Source: Pyrenophora tritici-repentis (Eukaryota; Ascomycota; Dothideomycetes; Pleosporales; Pleosporaceae). From it: a stretch of 64,000 bases of DNA. Positions 41,228-54,471 of the stretch are shown one piece after another. A model generated the notes under the pieces. It did no database searches, was not told the DNA's origin, and saw only the letters and a program-made list of their open reading frames with translations. Both the position numbers and the translations under genes were made by a program. The DNA lies in the NCBI RefSeq assembly GCF_003171515.1, contig NC_089391.1, positions 1,426,001 through 1,490,000 on the forward strand. Direction: 5' to 3'. Positions within the stretch are counted from its first letter, which is position 1. Every line of letters starts with the position of its first letter.

Positions 41228-42985
41228 CTAGACGAAGAAATTATCCGGAAGGGTTGAGAGAAGTGCAAATGAGACAACCGCGCCAGTAGCGCCAAGAAGA
41301 GGGTAGGCAGCCTTGTTGAGTACTCGGCTAAGAACAGATCGTGGAGTCTTCTTGGGACGTTGGGCGATTGCAGTAGCTGTTTGCGTGGCAGCAGCATCAC
41401 CAACAAGGACGGTTACTGTGGCATCAGCAGGAGCATGCTCAGGAGCAACTGCAACTTCTTCGGATACTTCTCCACTGGTCGCTACCGGCTCTTCCTCTTC
41501 TTCAAGCACATCGGCCTTGCGCTTCAACGAGTTGACTGACTCAGGCGTAGGTGGCTGTTCTTCTACAATTTCCTCGATGGAGACTTTGGTGCGTCGTCCA
41601 GGCTGTAGTGGAGGCGTAGTTTCAACGTCTGAAGTAGGCATACGTGGAGGGGATGGAAGTCGGTCAGCTTGAAACATCTGTCCGGGGTAGGCACAGAAGT
41701 TTTGCATAGTAGTACGAGACTGCATGAAGTCGGATGGCGGAGGCGCATGGGCAAACAGCGGAGGTCGTTCACCGAATCCGCCCATGTAGCCATCAAAATT
41801 ATAACCTGTGTAGACATCCTGTTGTCCGAAATTTGGGAACGATTCATTCCACGGCCTGGATGAGGGGCGTGGTGGCAAAGGTGGAGCTACATCGTCGGAA
41901 GGCGTGTGGCTGAGTGTGTTCATGCTGGGCGTAGGGTGGAATTCGAAGAGATCGACACGTGGCAGACACTCTTGCGGTTGAGTTGCAGTATCGCTATTGT
42001 AGTTGTCAGTACAGGGAGGTGCTCTTCTGATTCAGCTCATACGTACCGATATGGAGCGATAGGGCGTGCCGTGGAAGACCCAGGGCCGCCCGGGGACATC
42101 GGAGCGATGAATATGGGGGAGGGGAGGTCTGTCTCTTCCTCATCTTCAGAATCCTGGATCTCTGCCTCTGAGTCGGACTCTGGGTCCGGGTAATCAATGC
42201 TACAAGCCTCACTGTCGAAGTCAGAGTCAAGGCCGCTATCAGCTTTGGCTTCACTCGAGGCGTAAGGTACGACAGCGGGAGTCTTTACAGGATCCTCTTG
42301 CTTCAAGACCTGATTAATGATCATGGTGACTTCTGCCTGTTCGTCTTCAGATGGGCCTGAGGGTGACGAGTCGATGACGAATGGGTCGGTGATGCTACCA
42401 CGACGCTCTTCAGAAATGTCTTCTTGGTCGCTTTCGGGATCGGGATCGGGGACGGTGAAACCGGGACAGAATGGACGTGAAAGTTGAGATTCAAAGACGT
42501 AAGTGCGGGCTACGAAGAATTCTGTAGTAGTCAGTAGGGATATATATTGATTGTTGGCTAATACGTACCCTCGTTACGGTTCACATCGGTACCAAACTGC
42601 AGCTCGTCACCATAAGAAAGCCTTGTAGGCGTGTGCGGTGATAGCCTCCTGCCGTTCAACATGGTGCCATGCATGGAGCCTTGGTCGCTTACGTAGACCT
42701 CGGGAACGCCGCTGTCCGAGTTTGCTGAAAGGATGGCGTGCTGGCGAGAGATGACGGGGCTATCGATGTAGGCATTGTGCGGTGCCGCCATCAGCTCTTT
42801 CTTGGAAACATTACTAGACGCCCGGCCAATGGGAAAGTTGGTGCTGAGGGGTAGATCAAACTCGCGGGTCGCGTACGTGTCGTACCGCTTTGGGTCCCGG
42901 AGGACGATGTGGAAGACTGGCAACATTGTCAGTAAGCCATATACAGACCATGGTGTAGGTGGAGTAGAGGCTCACTTGGCGCCAT
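41228..42985 (-). CDS. FHA domain protein with C-terminal membrane anchor
   Basis: Four exons (42985-42976, 42916-42569, 42521-42047, 41993-41228) give 532 aa. The first exon is only 10 nt. The FHA domain occupies about 5-120, with the phospho-threonine binding signatures FPIGRASS, SPVISRQHAILS and SDQGSMHGTMLNGRRL. A long acidic Ser/Pro-rich region follows (ESDSEAEIQDSEDEEETDLP), with a basic patch (RPKKTPRSVLSRVLNKA). The very end is a hydrophobic segment (YPLLGATGAVVSFALLSTL) that would act as a tail anchor facing the cytosol. FHA plus tail anchor recalls SLMAP/Far9-type STRIPAK subunits, but the long coiled coil of those is missing. The assignment stays open. Confidence 0.82.
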
Positions 42986-43539
42986 GAGAGGTAGATGAAA
43001 GAGCTGCGGTTGACTACAGCATACGAGAGAAGCGAAGCACGGTGAATGAGCAGGCGGGGCACAGCTGGACGGATACAGCGCCCGATGTATGGTATACGGG
43101 CAAGAGCAACCGGTATCCTAACTATGACTATGCCGCTGGAGCAAAGAACGTGTAGAGAGAGATGGAAGTGTGGATCTTGTTATAATGTTTCGTCGCCTTC
43201 ACCATAGGCGGGGCAGAGACGGAGATGTGAGGCAGTGATGCTCCAGGTCACGGCTGCCTTCTGGGGTACGGTACTATCAGCTTATCGGACTGCATCAAGT
43301 TAGGCTGCGACACTGCTGCAGTGCTAGTGGCCCCGCCCACTAGCTCTAGCTGCGGGAGCGTCCCCCACCCAAAATCTGCAGAAGCGCGACTGCGAAACCT
43401 TGGAAGGCAAACGGCACCACATAACTGTCTGCTTGAACATGAGTCACGCGGTCACGAGTATGCGAAGACGATACCACGACGACCGATAGCATTCATCTCG
43501 CACTGTAATCTAGCACTAACTATTCACTGCGCCGTCGCC
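42986..43539. promoter_or_regulatory. Bidirectional promoter region, FHA gene and RPC1
   Basis: 554 bases between two divergent start codons. They contain a GC-rich half near 43320-43370 and no open frame of note, so both genes must be driven from here. Confidence 0.55.
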
Positions 43540-46500
43540 ATGGAGACTCCGCGCACCACTGCAAAGCAGCAGGTCGTGGACCGCATCCCCGCGCGCATCA
43601 AGCATATTCAATTTGGCATCTAGTAGGCACCGCCGTAGTAACTGCGCTGAAGGACGCATAGTAACAATCTGCAGCTCCAACCAAGATATTGTGAACCAGG
43701 CCGTCCTGGAAGTATCCGATCGCAATGTCTACGACTTACAGCCCGGCGCGAATAATACCCGCACTCTCACGTCCAACGGGCCCATGGACATTCACATGGG
43801 CATATCGAGCAAGCAAGGAAATTGCGGTACCTGTGGAGAAGGTCTTGACAAGTGCAACGGCCACTTTGGTCACATCAAGCTTGCGCTGCCCGCATTTCAC
43901 GTTGGCTATCTGAAGCACATTATCGAGGTGCTGAACTGCATCTGCAAGGACTGCTCACGCGTGCTGCTGGACGAGGTGGAGCGGCGGAGATATCTGCGAA
44001 GTATGCGCCGACCGGACATGGACACGCTGCGCAAGGGTGCCGTCACCAAGAAGATCATCGAGGACTGTCGCAAGAAAAAGACATGCCCGTACTGCAACGC
44101 CCTCCAAGGCACCGTCCGCAAAGTGCCTGGTCACCCTCTCAAGATCATCCACAACCGATACGACGCCTTCAACCGATCGACCGCAAAGACCAAGAAGCCT
44201 CCGCCGGGCAAGCTCGAGTTCGACCAGTCCTTCGATACCGCCAAATCCGCCAATCCGGATGTGGACAAGCACGTGAAAAAGGCCGTCGACGACATGCATC
44301 CGCTGAGGGCGCTCAATCTCTTCAAGAAAATATCGCCCGAGGACTGCGAACTGCTCGCCATGGTACCAGAGGACGCGCGACCGGAGATGCTGATCTGGGA
44401 ATACATGCCCGTACCGCCTGTGGCTCTGCGGCCGTCAGTCATGCAAGAAGGAGGTGCGACAGAAGACGACGTGACCAACAAGATTGGAGACATCTGCCAC
44501 ATCAGCAGCATCATACGCGCCGGACTCGCCCGCGGCTTTCCTCTCCAGATTCTGATGGAGCAGTGGGACTTTCTGCAGTTGCAGATTGCCATGTACATCA
44601 ACAGTGATGCCCCAGGTCTCAAACAGCAAGGACTACAAAAGACCATGCGTGGATTTTCACAGCGTCTCAAGGGAAAGGGCGGTCGGTTTCGACAGAACCT
44701 TTCCGGAAAGCGTGTTGACTTCTCTGGCCGTACTGTCATCGGTCCAGATCCAAATCTGAGTATCGACGAGGTCGCGGTACCGCAACGGATAGCCAAGAAC
44801 CTTACGTATCCTGAAAAGGTCACACGGTACAACATAGAGAAGCTGAGGAGGCTTGTGAGGAACGGTGCACAAAAGTACCCTGGTGCCAACTACATTCTCA
44901 CCGGCCAAGGTCCGAACAAGGACCCGATCAAGATATCACTCATCGCTCTTTCGCGTAACAAAGGCGAACGGCTCGATTTCACTGCGAAGCGACTCAAGAT
45001 TGGTGACATTGTCGAACGCCACATTGAGGATGGCGACATTGTCCTCTTCAATCGACAGCCGTCCCTGCACAAACTGAGTATTCTAAGTCATCGAGCAAAG
45101 ATACGCCCATGGCGGACATTCCGACTGAACGAGTGTGTCTGTAATCCATACAACGCTGATTTCGATGGCGATGAGATGAACCTGCACGTTCCACAAACCG
45201 AAGAGGCGCGAACCGAAGCTACCGAACTCATGGGTGTGAAATACAACCTCGCTACACCCAAGAACGGGACACCCATCATTGCCGCCATTCAAGATTTCAT
45301 CACTGCCGCCTATCTACTCAGCAACAAGAACAATTTCTTCGACCGAAAGACCTTCTGTCAAATCGTAAACTACATGTTCAACGGAGAGGGCGCGTTTGAC
45401 CCAGATACAGGCAAGAAGCACCCCATTGACATACCGCCTCCTGTAATATGGAAGCCCCAGGCACTATGGACTGGAAAGCAGGTCTTCAACCTCCTGATGA
45501 GGCCGAACAAGGGGTGTAGGGTATTGATCAACCTCGAGGCTGCGTGCAAGCAATTCAAAGGTACCCCTGGGCAGGCTCCTGATCTCAATGAAAACGATGC
45601 CTATCTAGTCATCCGCAACTCCGAAGTCATGTGTGGCGTGATGGACAAAGCTACAGTCGGTGACGGCAAAAAGGATTCCGTCTTCTACGTTATGATGCGA
45701 GATTTCGGTCCCGATCACGCTGTCCAGGGAATGAACAGGCTGTCCAAACTGTCCGCGCGATGGCTCACCAACAATGGCTTCTCCCTTGGCATCAGCGATG
45801 TCACACCCGGAGACAAGCTGAACATGAAGAAGCAATTGCTCGTGCAAGAAGCGTACGCCCAGTGCGATAAGCTGATTAGTGATTTCAGTAACGGCAAATT
45901 ACAACCAGATGCCGGTTGCGACGCAGAACAGACAATGGAGAACAGAATCGGTGGTATCTTGTCTGGTGTTCGTCAAGCGGCTGGTGAAATCTGTTTTGAG
46001 GAGCTCAGCAGATGGAACTCTCCCTTGCTCATGGCCAAGTGTGGTTCAAAGGGTTCGAACATCAATGTCTCCCAGATGGTTGCTTCCGTCGGCCAACAAA
46101 TGATTGGCGGTGCCCGTGTCGCAGATGGATTCCAACACCGGACCCTGCCTCACTTTCCCAAGGCCGCCCGCCAGCCTGCATCCAAAGGATTCGTCAGTAA
46201 TAGTTTCTTTTCTGGTCTGACACCATCCGAGTTCATTTTCCACGCCATGAGTGGTCGTGAAGGTTTGGTCGATACAGCTGTCAAGACCGCCGAGACTGGC
46301 TACATGAGTAGAAGGTTGATGAAATCGCTGGAAGATCTCTCCGCGCACTACGACGACACCGTTCGAAACTCATCCGGTACTGTGGTGCAGTTCCAGTACG
46401 GAGACGATAATCTTGACCCCGTGGACATGGAGGGCAAAGCAAAGCCTGTGCACTTTGACAGGACATTTTCGCATGCCGTCACATCGACCTGGGACAATGC

Positions 46501-48007
46501 CGAGTCCAGTCTGACACCGCAAGAGGTACGCGACATCACTGAGTCCAAGTTGAACACCGAGCGAAACAAGTATACGCGTTATAAGCTGGACGGTGTGACA
46601 CAGCTAGACTATCGTGACCCGAGCGACGATGGCATTGACCAGCATGAGTCCCTGCGTGATTTCCTCGATACAGTGCAAGACTACATTTTCAAAAAAGCCA
46701 AGAAGCTCGAGGATACGCTTACCTGGCTCGGAGTGGTCCAGACCAGTGTTGAAGACGGCAAGCAGTCACCAGCGGATGCGGAAAAGTACAGCCTTGCCGA
46801 CGGTATCGCAAAGATCTCGCGTAGTGCGCTTGATACTTTCATTGCGCTCTGCTGGTCCAAGTACCACCGTTCTCGTGTACAACCCGGCCATGCCGTCGGA
46901 GCTATCGGTGCCCAATCTATCGGCGAGCCTGGAACGCAAATGACACTTAAAACTTTCCATTTTGCTGGTGTCGCTGGTATGTCCATTACCCAGGGTGTGC
47001 CTCGTATCAAGGAAATCATCAACGCCTCCTCCACCATCTCCACGCCTGTTATCGATTGCGAGCTTGAGAACAAGGTCTCTGAGCGGGTCGCACGAGAGGT
47101 CAAAGCGCGTATCGAGAAGACATATCTCCGTGACGTGATTAGATACGTCGAAGATGTATGGTACCCTGAAGGCGCATACGTCGCCATGCGCATTGACTGG
47201 GATACCATCCAAAAGCTCTTTATTGACGTAAAGCCTCACGAAATCAAGGCAGCAATCAGCGCACACAAGCCGCTCAAATGGGGCAAAGCCGGTGCTGCAG
47301 TTCACGTCGGCCAGAAATACATCCGCGTCGAAGTACCCGACCCTGACGCCACCAAAAAGCGCCCTGCAAAGACGTCACGCAACCATAAGAGTTTTTTCGA
47401 GCGCGTCCAGCAAGTCAAAGCCCTCATTCCCGACGTCGTCATCAAAGGCTACCCCGACTGCACCCGCGCTGTTATCAAGAAGGAAACCTCGCCCAACGCA
47501 CAAGGCCAATACGAATGCAAGCTCCTCGTAGAAGGCTATGGCCTCCGTAACTGTATGACGACGCCGGGCATAGTGCCCTACAAGACCGTCTCCAACAACA
47601 TCATGGAAGTCAAAACCGTCCTCGGCATTGAAGCCGCCCGCGCTACCATTGTGCGTGAAATCGGATCAGTCATGGGTAACATGGACATTGATCCGCGTCA
47701 CATGCAGCTTCTTGCCGACGTCATGACGTTCAAGGGTGAAGTTTTTGGTATCACGCGCTTTGGACTGCAGAAGACAAGGGACTCGGTGCTGCAATTGGCC
47801 AGTTTCGAGAAGACGCCTGACCATCTGTTTGAGGCTGCTGCGAGGGGAAAGACAGATACCATCGATGGTGTCAGTGAATGCATCATTATGGGACAGAGTG
47901 TTAAGCTTGGTACAGGTAGTATGCAGGTTGTGAGGCCTCTGTATCTTGTCGAGGAGGATTTCAAACCTAAGAAGTCATTGTTTGAGGAGGGATGGGATGC
48001 GCTATAG
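43540..48007 (+). CDS. RPO31: RNA polymerase III largest subunit (RPC1/C160)
   Basis: Two exons, 43540-43622 and 43675-48007, give 1471 aa. The 52-nt intron (GTAGGC...CTGCAG) restores RIKHIQFGIYSNQDIVNQAV, the conserved N-terminus. Without it the protein would start late and wrongly at 43613. The Zn-binding clamp motif (GNCGTCGEGLDKCNGHFGHI) is present. The catalytic NADFDGDEMN has Mg-binding Asp523, Asp525 and Asp527. The bridge helix region (FFHAMSGREGL-like: FIFHAMSGREGLVDTAVKTA) and the trigger loop area (GEPGTQMTLKTFHFAGVAGM) follow. Length and motifs identify Pol III rather than Pol I or II; there is no CTD heptad tail. It makes tRNA, 5S and U6 RNA in the nucleus. Confidence 0.97.
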
Positions 48008-49407
48008 AGGAACGTTTGGTTCACTGCTTTTTGATGGAACTGGAGTCGGATACATGCATTATCTGGGCGTAATTCTTTTATAGTTCATGCACTAGCTATT
48101 GCTGCATAGCGAGGAGTTTGACGGCTTTTCTATAGCGACGTCCTCGTCAGGGAACGGAAAATAAGAGTGTTTACATCTGTGGCTGATACTGGCTTATTGT
48201 GTGCAAGATTCTGCCAGCTTGTTAGGCGGTGACATCATCCTCTCATGGTGCCCAGGTGCCCTCCTCTTTCACTAGCGTGGTGACACAACCTACGCTAGCG
48301 CGCGTCCAACAAAAGCTCACTTTTCGCTGCAGCCTCACAAAATCCTCACCACTCTCGCATTCTTTCGCACCAAGTCACGGGCTGAGCTTGCTATCCCTAC
48401 CTTCTTCGACCGTCAGCGACGAGCCACAGCTAGTTGAACTGCGAGTTCCAGTAAGTGCTCACACATGCCGCTCGAATGTTCTAGTCACTGACCTAGCCTC
48501 AGAGCAAGGGCAAAGCAAAGCCACCGAAGCAACAAGTCACCCAAGTTCATGCACATGACACTTGCGGTAGCAGGTAGGTACCCTGCAGCAAAGTACACTG
48601 ACACGAAACCAGCTTCGTGTCTCTGTCGAACAGATGACCAAACTACCGTAGACGACTCGCCCGCTACAATGCGCGCTGAGTCTGAGGTATCGCTTGACTT
48701 GAACTTCAGCCTGCAATATGGCCGCGTATAGCAAAGGTCACGGTTGTTGGTAGGTAGCCAGTCAGAGCGAAAGCCCGCTCGCAAGCCCAACCATCGATCC
48801 TCTGTCCTCCCAGAAGCAAGCAAGTTAGGAGGGTGAGCAGCCTGTAACACGGCAGCCTACCCCAAGGTTATCGTAATTGGAAGGGAGCCAGTCAGAGCGA
48901 AAGCCCGCTCGTAAACCCAGCCTACTACCCAACGGCCAAGTCCCCCCGTCCGTTGACGGCGGCGGGCATGGAAAGAAGAAGGCATATGCTTTATTCAATT
49001 CATATTTGCGGCGATGGGACTCACGTCTGATTCAATCCGAAGTTACTGTGCTTAGGCCAGAGCGGCCTGAGAAGCAAGACGTTCAAAAGTTTTGTGGAGG
49101 CTCCCCTGGGACGAGTTCGCATCTTACCGCGATCCGGGGGTCCGGACGGAGACATACTCCGTTCGCCAAAACCAACTCAATTATGATAGATCTCCTGTAG
49201 CTTGATAGTTAGGAATGTATCCTTGCATTTCACAGAATTTGATGTCATTCATGATCAGTGTTTCAAGAACGCAGTGTGAGTTGAGTGATTTGTACACATC
49301 CGAGAATATAAATGAGTCCGTATATAGCTACCTAAACTCCCCATCCGCGCCTATTCAAGTGTTGAGACCCCCCAAAAAAGATACATAAAACATGAGGTGA
49401 CAGGTAA
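48008..49407. other. Intergenic region, 1.4 kb, with an imperfect direct repeat
   Basis: Between convergent RPC1 and bleomycin hydrolase genes. A segment with GCCAGTCAGAGCGAAAGCCC occurs twice (48757-48796 and 48888-48922), about 130 bases apart, with small differences afterwards. I see no gene or known RNA; the longest plus frame (48877-49200) has no family resemblance. Confidence 0.5.
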
Positions 49408-51039
49408 CTAAGCCAACGCACCCATGGGGTCCCATAGCTCCAACATGCGTGGCTTCTGCTCCAGCACCTTTCTAACCGCCGCGCTAACAACGCTAGGATC
49501 AACAACAGCCTGGTAGACAAACTCGTCCATCCAGGCATCACTCATGACAAAGTAGCCCTTGTCACCAGCACGCTCACTCCAAGAGTTCTCCACCCTCCAG
49601 CGCACAGGCTTACCCTCAACCACGTGGACAGCGGTCAACACCATAGCATGCGTCATCTGACTCTCGCCCGTCTGCAGACGCTCCGCCTTTGACATGCCAA
49701 GCTTGATGTTGAAACCCAGCTCGTACTCGTAAAGATCCGTGTCCATGATACCCTTTGTAGAGTCCGAGTACTTGCCCACATCTGAGCCAAAGAAGACGGG
49801 CATGCCGCGCTTGAGCATAGCAATGCAGGCGTCCTTGATGGTCTTCATATCGACGTTTACATAGGTTACTGGACGGCCGTTCCAGACGTTACCCAGGCGC
49901 TTCACGCTGAGCAGACGGTTGTACGGGTTTCGCGGGTCGTTGACGAGCGAAAAGAGGGAGTGTACGTCTGTACCGGAGAGAGCTCGCATGGTCTTGTTAT
50001 CAGAGAGTTCCTTGGCAAAGGCCGTGGGGCGGGTGCGGACGGTGCAGAAGTTTCCGTCTTTGTCGTAGTATTCCCAGGTAAAGGGCTTGGTGGAGCATGG
50101 TGGGGGGCCGAGCATGAGGGTTAGGATGAGGTGAATCTCACGAAGCATGCGCTCCTTCTCGCTGGCAATGGCTGATTTGATTACCTCGGGTTGGGCGTTG
50201 CTGGATGCGAGGTGGCGTAGGCGGACTGCGTCTTCACGCAGCTTGGTGGTGATTAGACGGTCCATGGTGGAGGAGTTGGCTGCGTTGAAGGAGTCTGGGT
50301 ATAGCGATTGAGGCACGAGTCCGTACTTCATCACCAGGTTGGCTACCATGTCCCATTGACCACCGTCACCGACGGGACTGGCCATGAGTGCTTGTACTAT
50401 CCGGCTGTCTATATCCTCGCTCTTGGTATCAAGTATGCTCTCGAGGAAGTAGTTTGCCTTCTCGATCTTATCCCAGTAGAAGAGGTACGATTGCGACAGC
50501 TGGAACTCGGAGAGCTTGTACTTCTTCATAATGGCGACACGGAATACATTGGTCGAGGCAAAGAGCCAGCAACGTCCGGAAGCGGCCTGGTTGGTGACTG
50601 GCGAGCCCTCGATGGGGATCTTGATGTTGAACTTTTGGGTATCGGAGATGACGGCTGATCGCGAGGATAGAACGGCGTTGGCGGGGTTCGAGCTGAGAGC
50701 TGCAAGAGCGAGGCGGTTCTATCATGCGTGAGTTATGCACATGTTGATGGTAGTATTGTTGTACCTTGGGGTCCTCCATGAGCTCCTTCTCCCACTCCGA
50801 TACTGACGCGGCAGAGACATCTCGTTGATACTTTACACCGGGGGTGTATTTGGGAGCTTCATACATTAGAGCTGAGCATCATTCCTTATCGATATACACA
50901 TACGAGCTTCTCCACCCACGACGACAAAGCCGTCCTTCTCGTTCATGGGACGATCATCTTTCATGTTGAGCGCCTGGAGCCGCTCCATCAGTTTCTCATT
51001 GACGCTGGCTTCAGACGGCCTTGACTGGTTGGCACCCAT
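49408..51039 (-). CDS. LAP3: Bleomycin hydrolase, cysteine aminopeptidase (peptidase C1B)
   Basis: Exons 51039-50904, 50856-50765 and 50718-49408 give 512 aa. Papain-like active site: Gln120 and Cys126 in TNQAASGRCWLFAS, His433 in QMTHAMVLTAV, Asn454 in VENSWSE. The C-terminal arm (...LELWDPMGALA) reaches into the active site in this family; the yeast protein trims its last residue to change from endo- to aminopeptidase. The N-terminus MGANQSRPSEAS has the MGxxxS form of a myristoylation site, so membrane attachment is possible. The enzyme forms a hexameric barrel that degrades peptides, homocysteine thiolactone and bleomycin. Confidence 0.95.
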
Positions 51040-51881
51040 GATGAATGTAGCGGTAAATAGTTCTAGATCGATTGTACAGCACCTCAAGCGAAGCTATCGT
51101 GGTATGGAGTCAGACCAGCTGTCCATCACGGTGTAAGATGTTATCGGCCTTATCGGGGCTACGCGTGCAGGGGGTCTCGTGGACGGTCGTGGCAGCCCCA
51201 CATAGATCAGATGGCTGTGGAAGGCGCTGCCCGCCTTCCATCTTGAGCGTATCTGTACCGAGCATGACACTTGCACGCATACGATTAGTGTCATCTTGCA
51301 ACTTTGACAGCTCGGTGCTACCAGCAGAAGAGAACTATTTTTGAGCCACAGTAGTCCTATTTGAACGTCGAATGTCGGAAAACTCTAGCCGTCGCGTTGC
51401 TCTGCGGCCAATGCTTCGTCTCAGCCACGGGACCCCGCCGATTGCGCCTGCCTCCGCTACCCAGATGTCATGGGCATGAGACCCAGCTTCCCGTGACAGA
51501 AGTCAATCCAGGGCGATGACGATCTCTTCACAACTTGCACGACTGCCACAACGCATATACATCTTTCAGCCTGCGCATCGATGAAGTGGACGCGTTGTTG
51601 GCTTCCATTACGCGCGTTCCCTAACGAGGAAATGAAGATGTACAGGGACCGAACGCTCGTTTCACAAGGCACCCAGGCGCTCCCCTGAATTCAGGCCTTA
51701 TAGCTCGGCCGCAGTTGCGGCGCATTGTGGGACTTTTGCGTTTACAGACATCGCAGCTATCCTCTGCACAGCCTTGTCAATTCTGCTATATTTTCTACTC
51801 CCATTACTCATTGTTTCGCAACTTCTACGACATACCTGGTACTTTTACTGAGCAGGCATCTCCATTGTACCCACACACATC
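51040..51881. other. Intergenic region between divergent genes
   Basis: 842 bases between the start codons of bleomycin hydrolase and the four-TM protein. No RNA gene or repeat is visible; short frames only. Confidence 0.5.
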
Positions 51882-52628
51882 ATGGCAGCCCCACAACCGA
51901 TAATATGGAAGAAGCGCATCCTCGTACCCTTCTGGATTCTGCGAATATGCATAATGATCCTGATCATTGCGGCATATGCGTACACGCTGCGAACCCTGAG
52001 TGACATCGAGGACGTCGTTCAGCCGGCTGTAGGGTAAGCTAGCAACGATGAAAGCGCATGTGCATAGACTAACGGTTGTCAGATCTGTCATCGTATTCAT
52101 GCTCTTCATCGTGATCGTACTATTGATCGATGTACTCGCCATACTTCTTTTCCTTCGAGATGCGCTGAAACCGGGAACCTTCCTTACCATGAACTGCTTC
52201 CAAACGGGCTTCTGGGGTGGTGTCCTGATTATGGATTTCGTCTCCATCGGTAGCGGCTCAAGCTCAGTAGGCATCGGATTCAGCATCTTTGTCTTGTAAG
52301 CTTAGAGTCTTTGCGAATGTATGCAGCACTAACATGTTATAGTATGACGTTTCTTGGTCTCCTCATCTACTCCATCGTCGGGTTCCGTCGTGCGAAAGCG
52401 GCTGCTCGGCGAGGCACGTATGCGCCAGCGCTCAACCCTGCAGCCCCAGCACAGAACCCCTATAATTCTCCATACAACAGCGCGCCCGAATATGAGCAAA
52501 ACACAGCCTACCATTCACAAACACAGCCTCATGTCGACATGCACGATCAATACCTTCCCCCATATCAGGCTGGTGGATCAAGCGACTATTTCCATCAGGA
52601 ACCTATGAAGCCTGCCCACATCGTGTAA
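51882..52628 (+). CDS. Four-TM membrane protein of unknown function
   Basis: Exons 51882-52033, 52083-52295 and 52343-52628, with introns holding CTAAC branch sites, give 216 aa. Hydrophobic segments lie at about 14-38 (LVPFWILRICIMILIIAAYA), 52-75 (SVIVFMLFIVIVLLIDVLAI), 88-105 (weak) and 114-136 (FSIFVLFMTFLGLLIYSIVG). A Pro/Tyr/Asn-rich cytosolic tail of about 75 residues follows (NPYNSPYNSAPEYEQ). The layout is MARVEL-like. PPY-like pieces (QYLPPYQ) could recruit WW-domain ubiquitin ligases. No firm family assignment. Confidence 0.75.
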
Positions 52629-53520
52629 AAAGAAATATAAAAGAATATAGACAAACGGCGTTCCAGGAAATCGGGTACAGCGATAGCATGGTGTTACGGC
52701 GTTGGTACCAAACTTACTGCTGGTTCGTTCGATCATAGACCTTATAGGCTAATCAATAAATTATTCGATTTCTCGGGCTTCTCTTCCAATATGTTAAGGA
52801 GAAGCGAATCCTGGAGACTGCGCAGATGATACCGAATGAGTGGTAGACATTCTTGAAAACGGTTCCAAAGCGGCGTACAAGCGGCGTACAAGCGGCGTAC
52901 AAGCGGCGTACAAGCGGCGGGAAACTAATCGCATGTGGCAGGTGTCAAATTCGGTGCTTGAAGCGATGTTTGAACACATGCATGCAATCCTTTCTCAATA
53001 ACAAAATTATCGGATTTGAAACAACCCATGAATGATGCCGCACGATGTCTACACGTGTGAACGGACACTTAAGCGCACCATGCCGTTTCGGATGGCACAA
53101 ACCGAGGAACTAGCATCGATTGGGGGACGGCTCCTTCACGAGGCTTGGAACGTTTCTCCATCCCGGAGGTCAACGTCCACTCACAGCGTAAAGTCCGACT
53201 TTGCGGCCTGTCGCGGCCTTGCTCGTTTAATGCATGGAGCAATAAGATCGCTGCTATCCGCACGTTGCAGCTAGGCTGCGCCTTTGCCATGGCTGTGCTA
53301 TTGAGTTCAACTCGACTCCACCGCATATTATGCGTCCTTCGAAATCGCATGATCCCTGACTGGGAATGAGTTCTAGGGCAAGGGGAGGTAGGATGGTAGG
53401 TGTATAAACATCGAGCGTCTGCTGCTTTCAAACAGGCACGCTCAGGTGTCTATCACAATCTCTTCATTGTTAATCCCGGTGATCTTCTGTCCCACCACGT
53501 CCTTCATTCTTTCAATCAAG
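52629..53520. other. Intergenic region, 0.9 kb
   Basis: Contains the 11-bp tandem repeat at 52868-52920 and otherwise nothing I can name. The sequence just before 53521 is the promoter of the SurE-like gene. Confidence 0.45.
52868..52920. repeat. 11-bp tandem repeat (AAGCGGCGTAC, about 5 copies)
   Basis: Four perfect copies and a partial fifth. GC-rich, intergenic, no coding role seen. Confidence 0.92.
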
Positions 53521-54471
53521 ATGCGTTCATTCATTCTCATCGCTGCTGCGGCCTCCCTCGCCCAAGCAGTACGCATCGTTCAGTCCAACGACGATGGCTG
53601 GTCAGATGCCAACATCCGGACTTTCTTCAACGCCTTGGACGCGGCGGGTCATCAAGTGGTCCTCTCGGGACCTGCTGAGAACCAGTCTGGCAAAGGTTAG
53701 TCCTATCAAGCTCAAATCACATAGATTCTAACAGTAATAGGCTCATCTGATGCACCACCTACTGTTGTCGATGCAGATGGTTGTGTTCACTCATCGTGTG
53801 CACCCGGAAGCCCTGCAATAGGTGCTGATCCAAAGGACCCGCGTCTGAACTATGTCAACTCCTTCCCAGTCACTTCCATCAAACAAGGCATCGAAGTCAC
53901 TGCGCCTGCGCTATGGAATGGCTCAAAGCCTGAACTCGCTGTCACTGGACCGAACGTGGGAACCAACATCGCCGTCCAGACACCCTTCTCCGGAACCATT
54001 GGCGCTGCTACTTTTGCAGCAAAGACAGCGAAGATACCAGCTATCGCCTTTTCTGGTCGTAGTGGAGACCCAACTGGATTCGATCAGCCCACACCTTTCC
54101 ACAGCAAGATCTACGCTGATCTCGCCCTCAACGTCACCTCAACCATCATCAGCAGTGGAGCGCCCTACCTCCCCGAAAACACCTGGCTCAACGTCAACTT
54201 CCCCGCTACGTCTGAGACAGAATGCAGCGATCCCAGCAAGTTCAAGTACATCTTCACTCGCATCAACATTGGTCTGCTCAGTGCCAAGGACGCAGAATGG
54301 TGTGGTAGCACGCGTCTGCCATGGGAGGCGGATGTCATTCTGCTCAAGGGCGGTAACTGCTATGTTACCATTAGCCCCGGAGATGCGAACGACAAGACAA
54401 CTGTGAACGATGCGGCTGTTCAGATGCAGATCATCAACAAGCTCAAGCCGATTTTGTCGTGCTTGCCGTAG
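53521..54471 (+). CDS. Secreted SurE-like acid phosphatase/nucleotidase
   Basis: Exons 53521-53695 and 53741-54471 give 301 aa. Signal peptide MRSFILIAAAASLAQA, then the SurE signature RIVQSNDDGWSDANIRTF with the metal-binding Asp pair. The usual following motifs are GHQVVLSGPAENQSGKG, the Asn-containing NVGTNIAVQTPFSGTIGAA, and IPAIAFSGRSGD. SurE proteins remove phosphate from nucleoside monophosphates with a divalent metal. Fungal secreted members have N-glycosylation sites, as here (WNGSKPE, ALNVTST). Conserved cysteines suggest disulphides. Likely an extracellular or vacuolar phosphate-scavenging enzyme. Confidence 0.88.

Noticed and set aside
43852..44607. Long overlapping frames within RPC1 (251 codons and others, both strands)
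   Set aside because: Shadows of a strongly conserved coding sequence; they have Arg/Ala-rich composition and no family resemblance.
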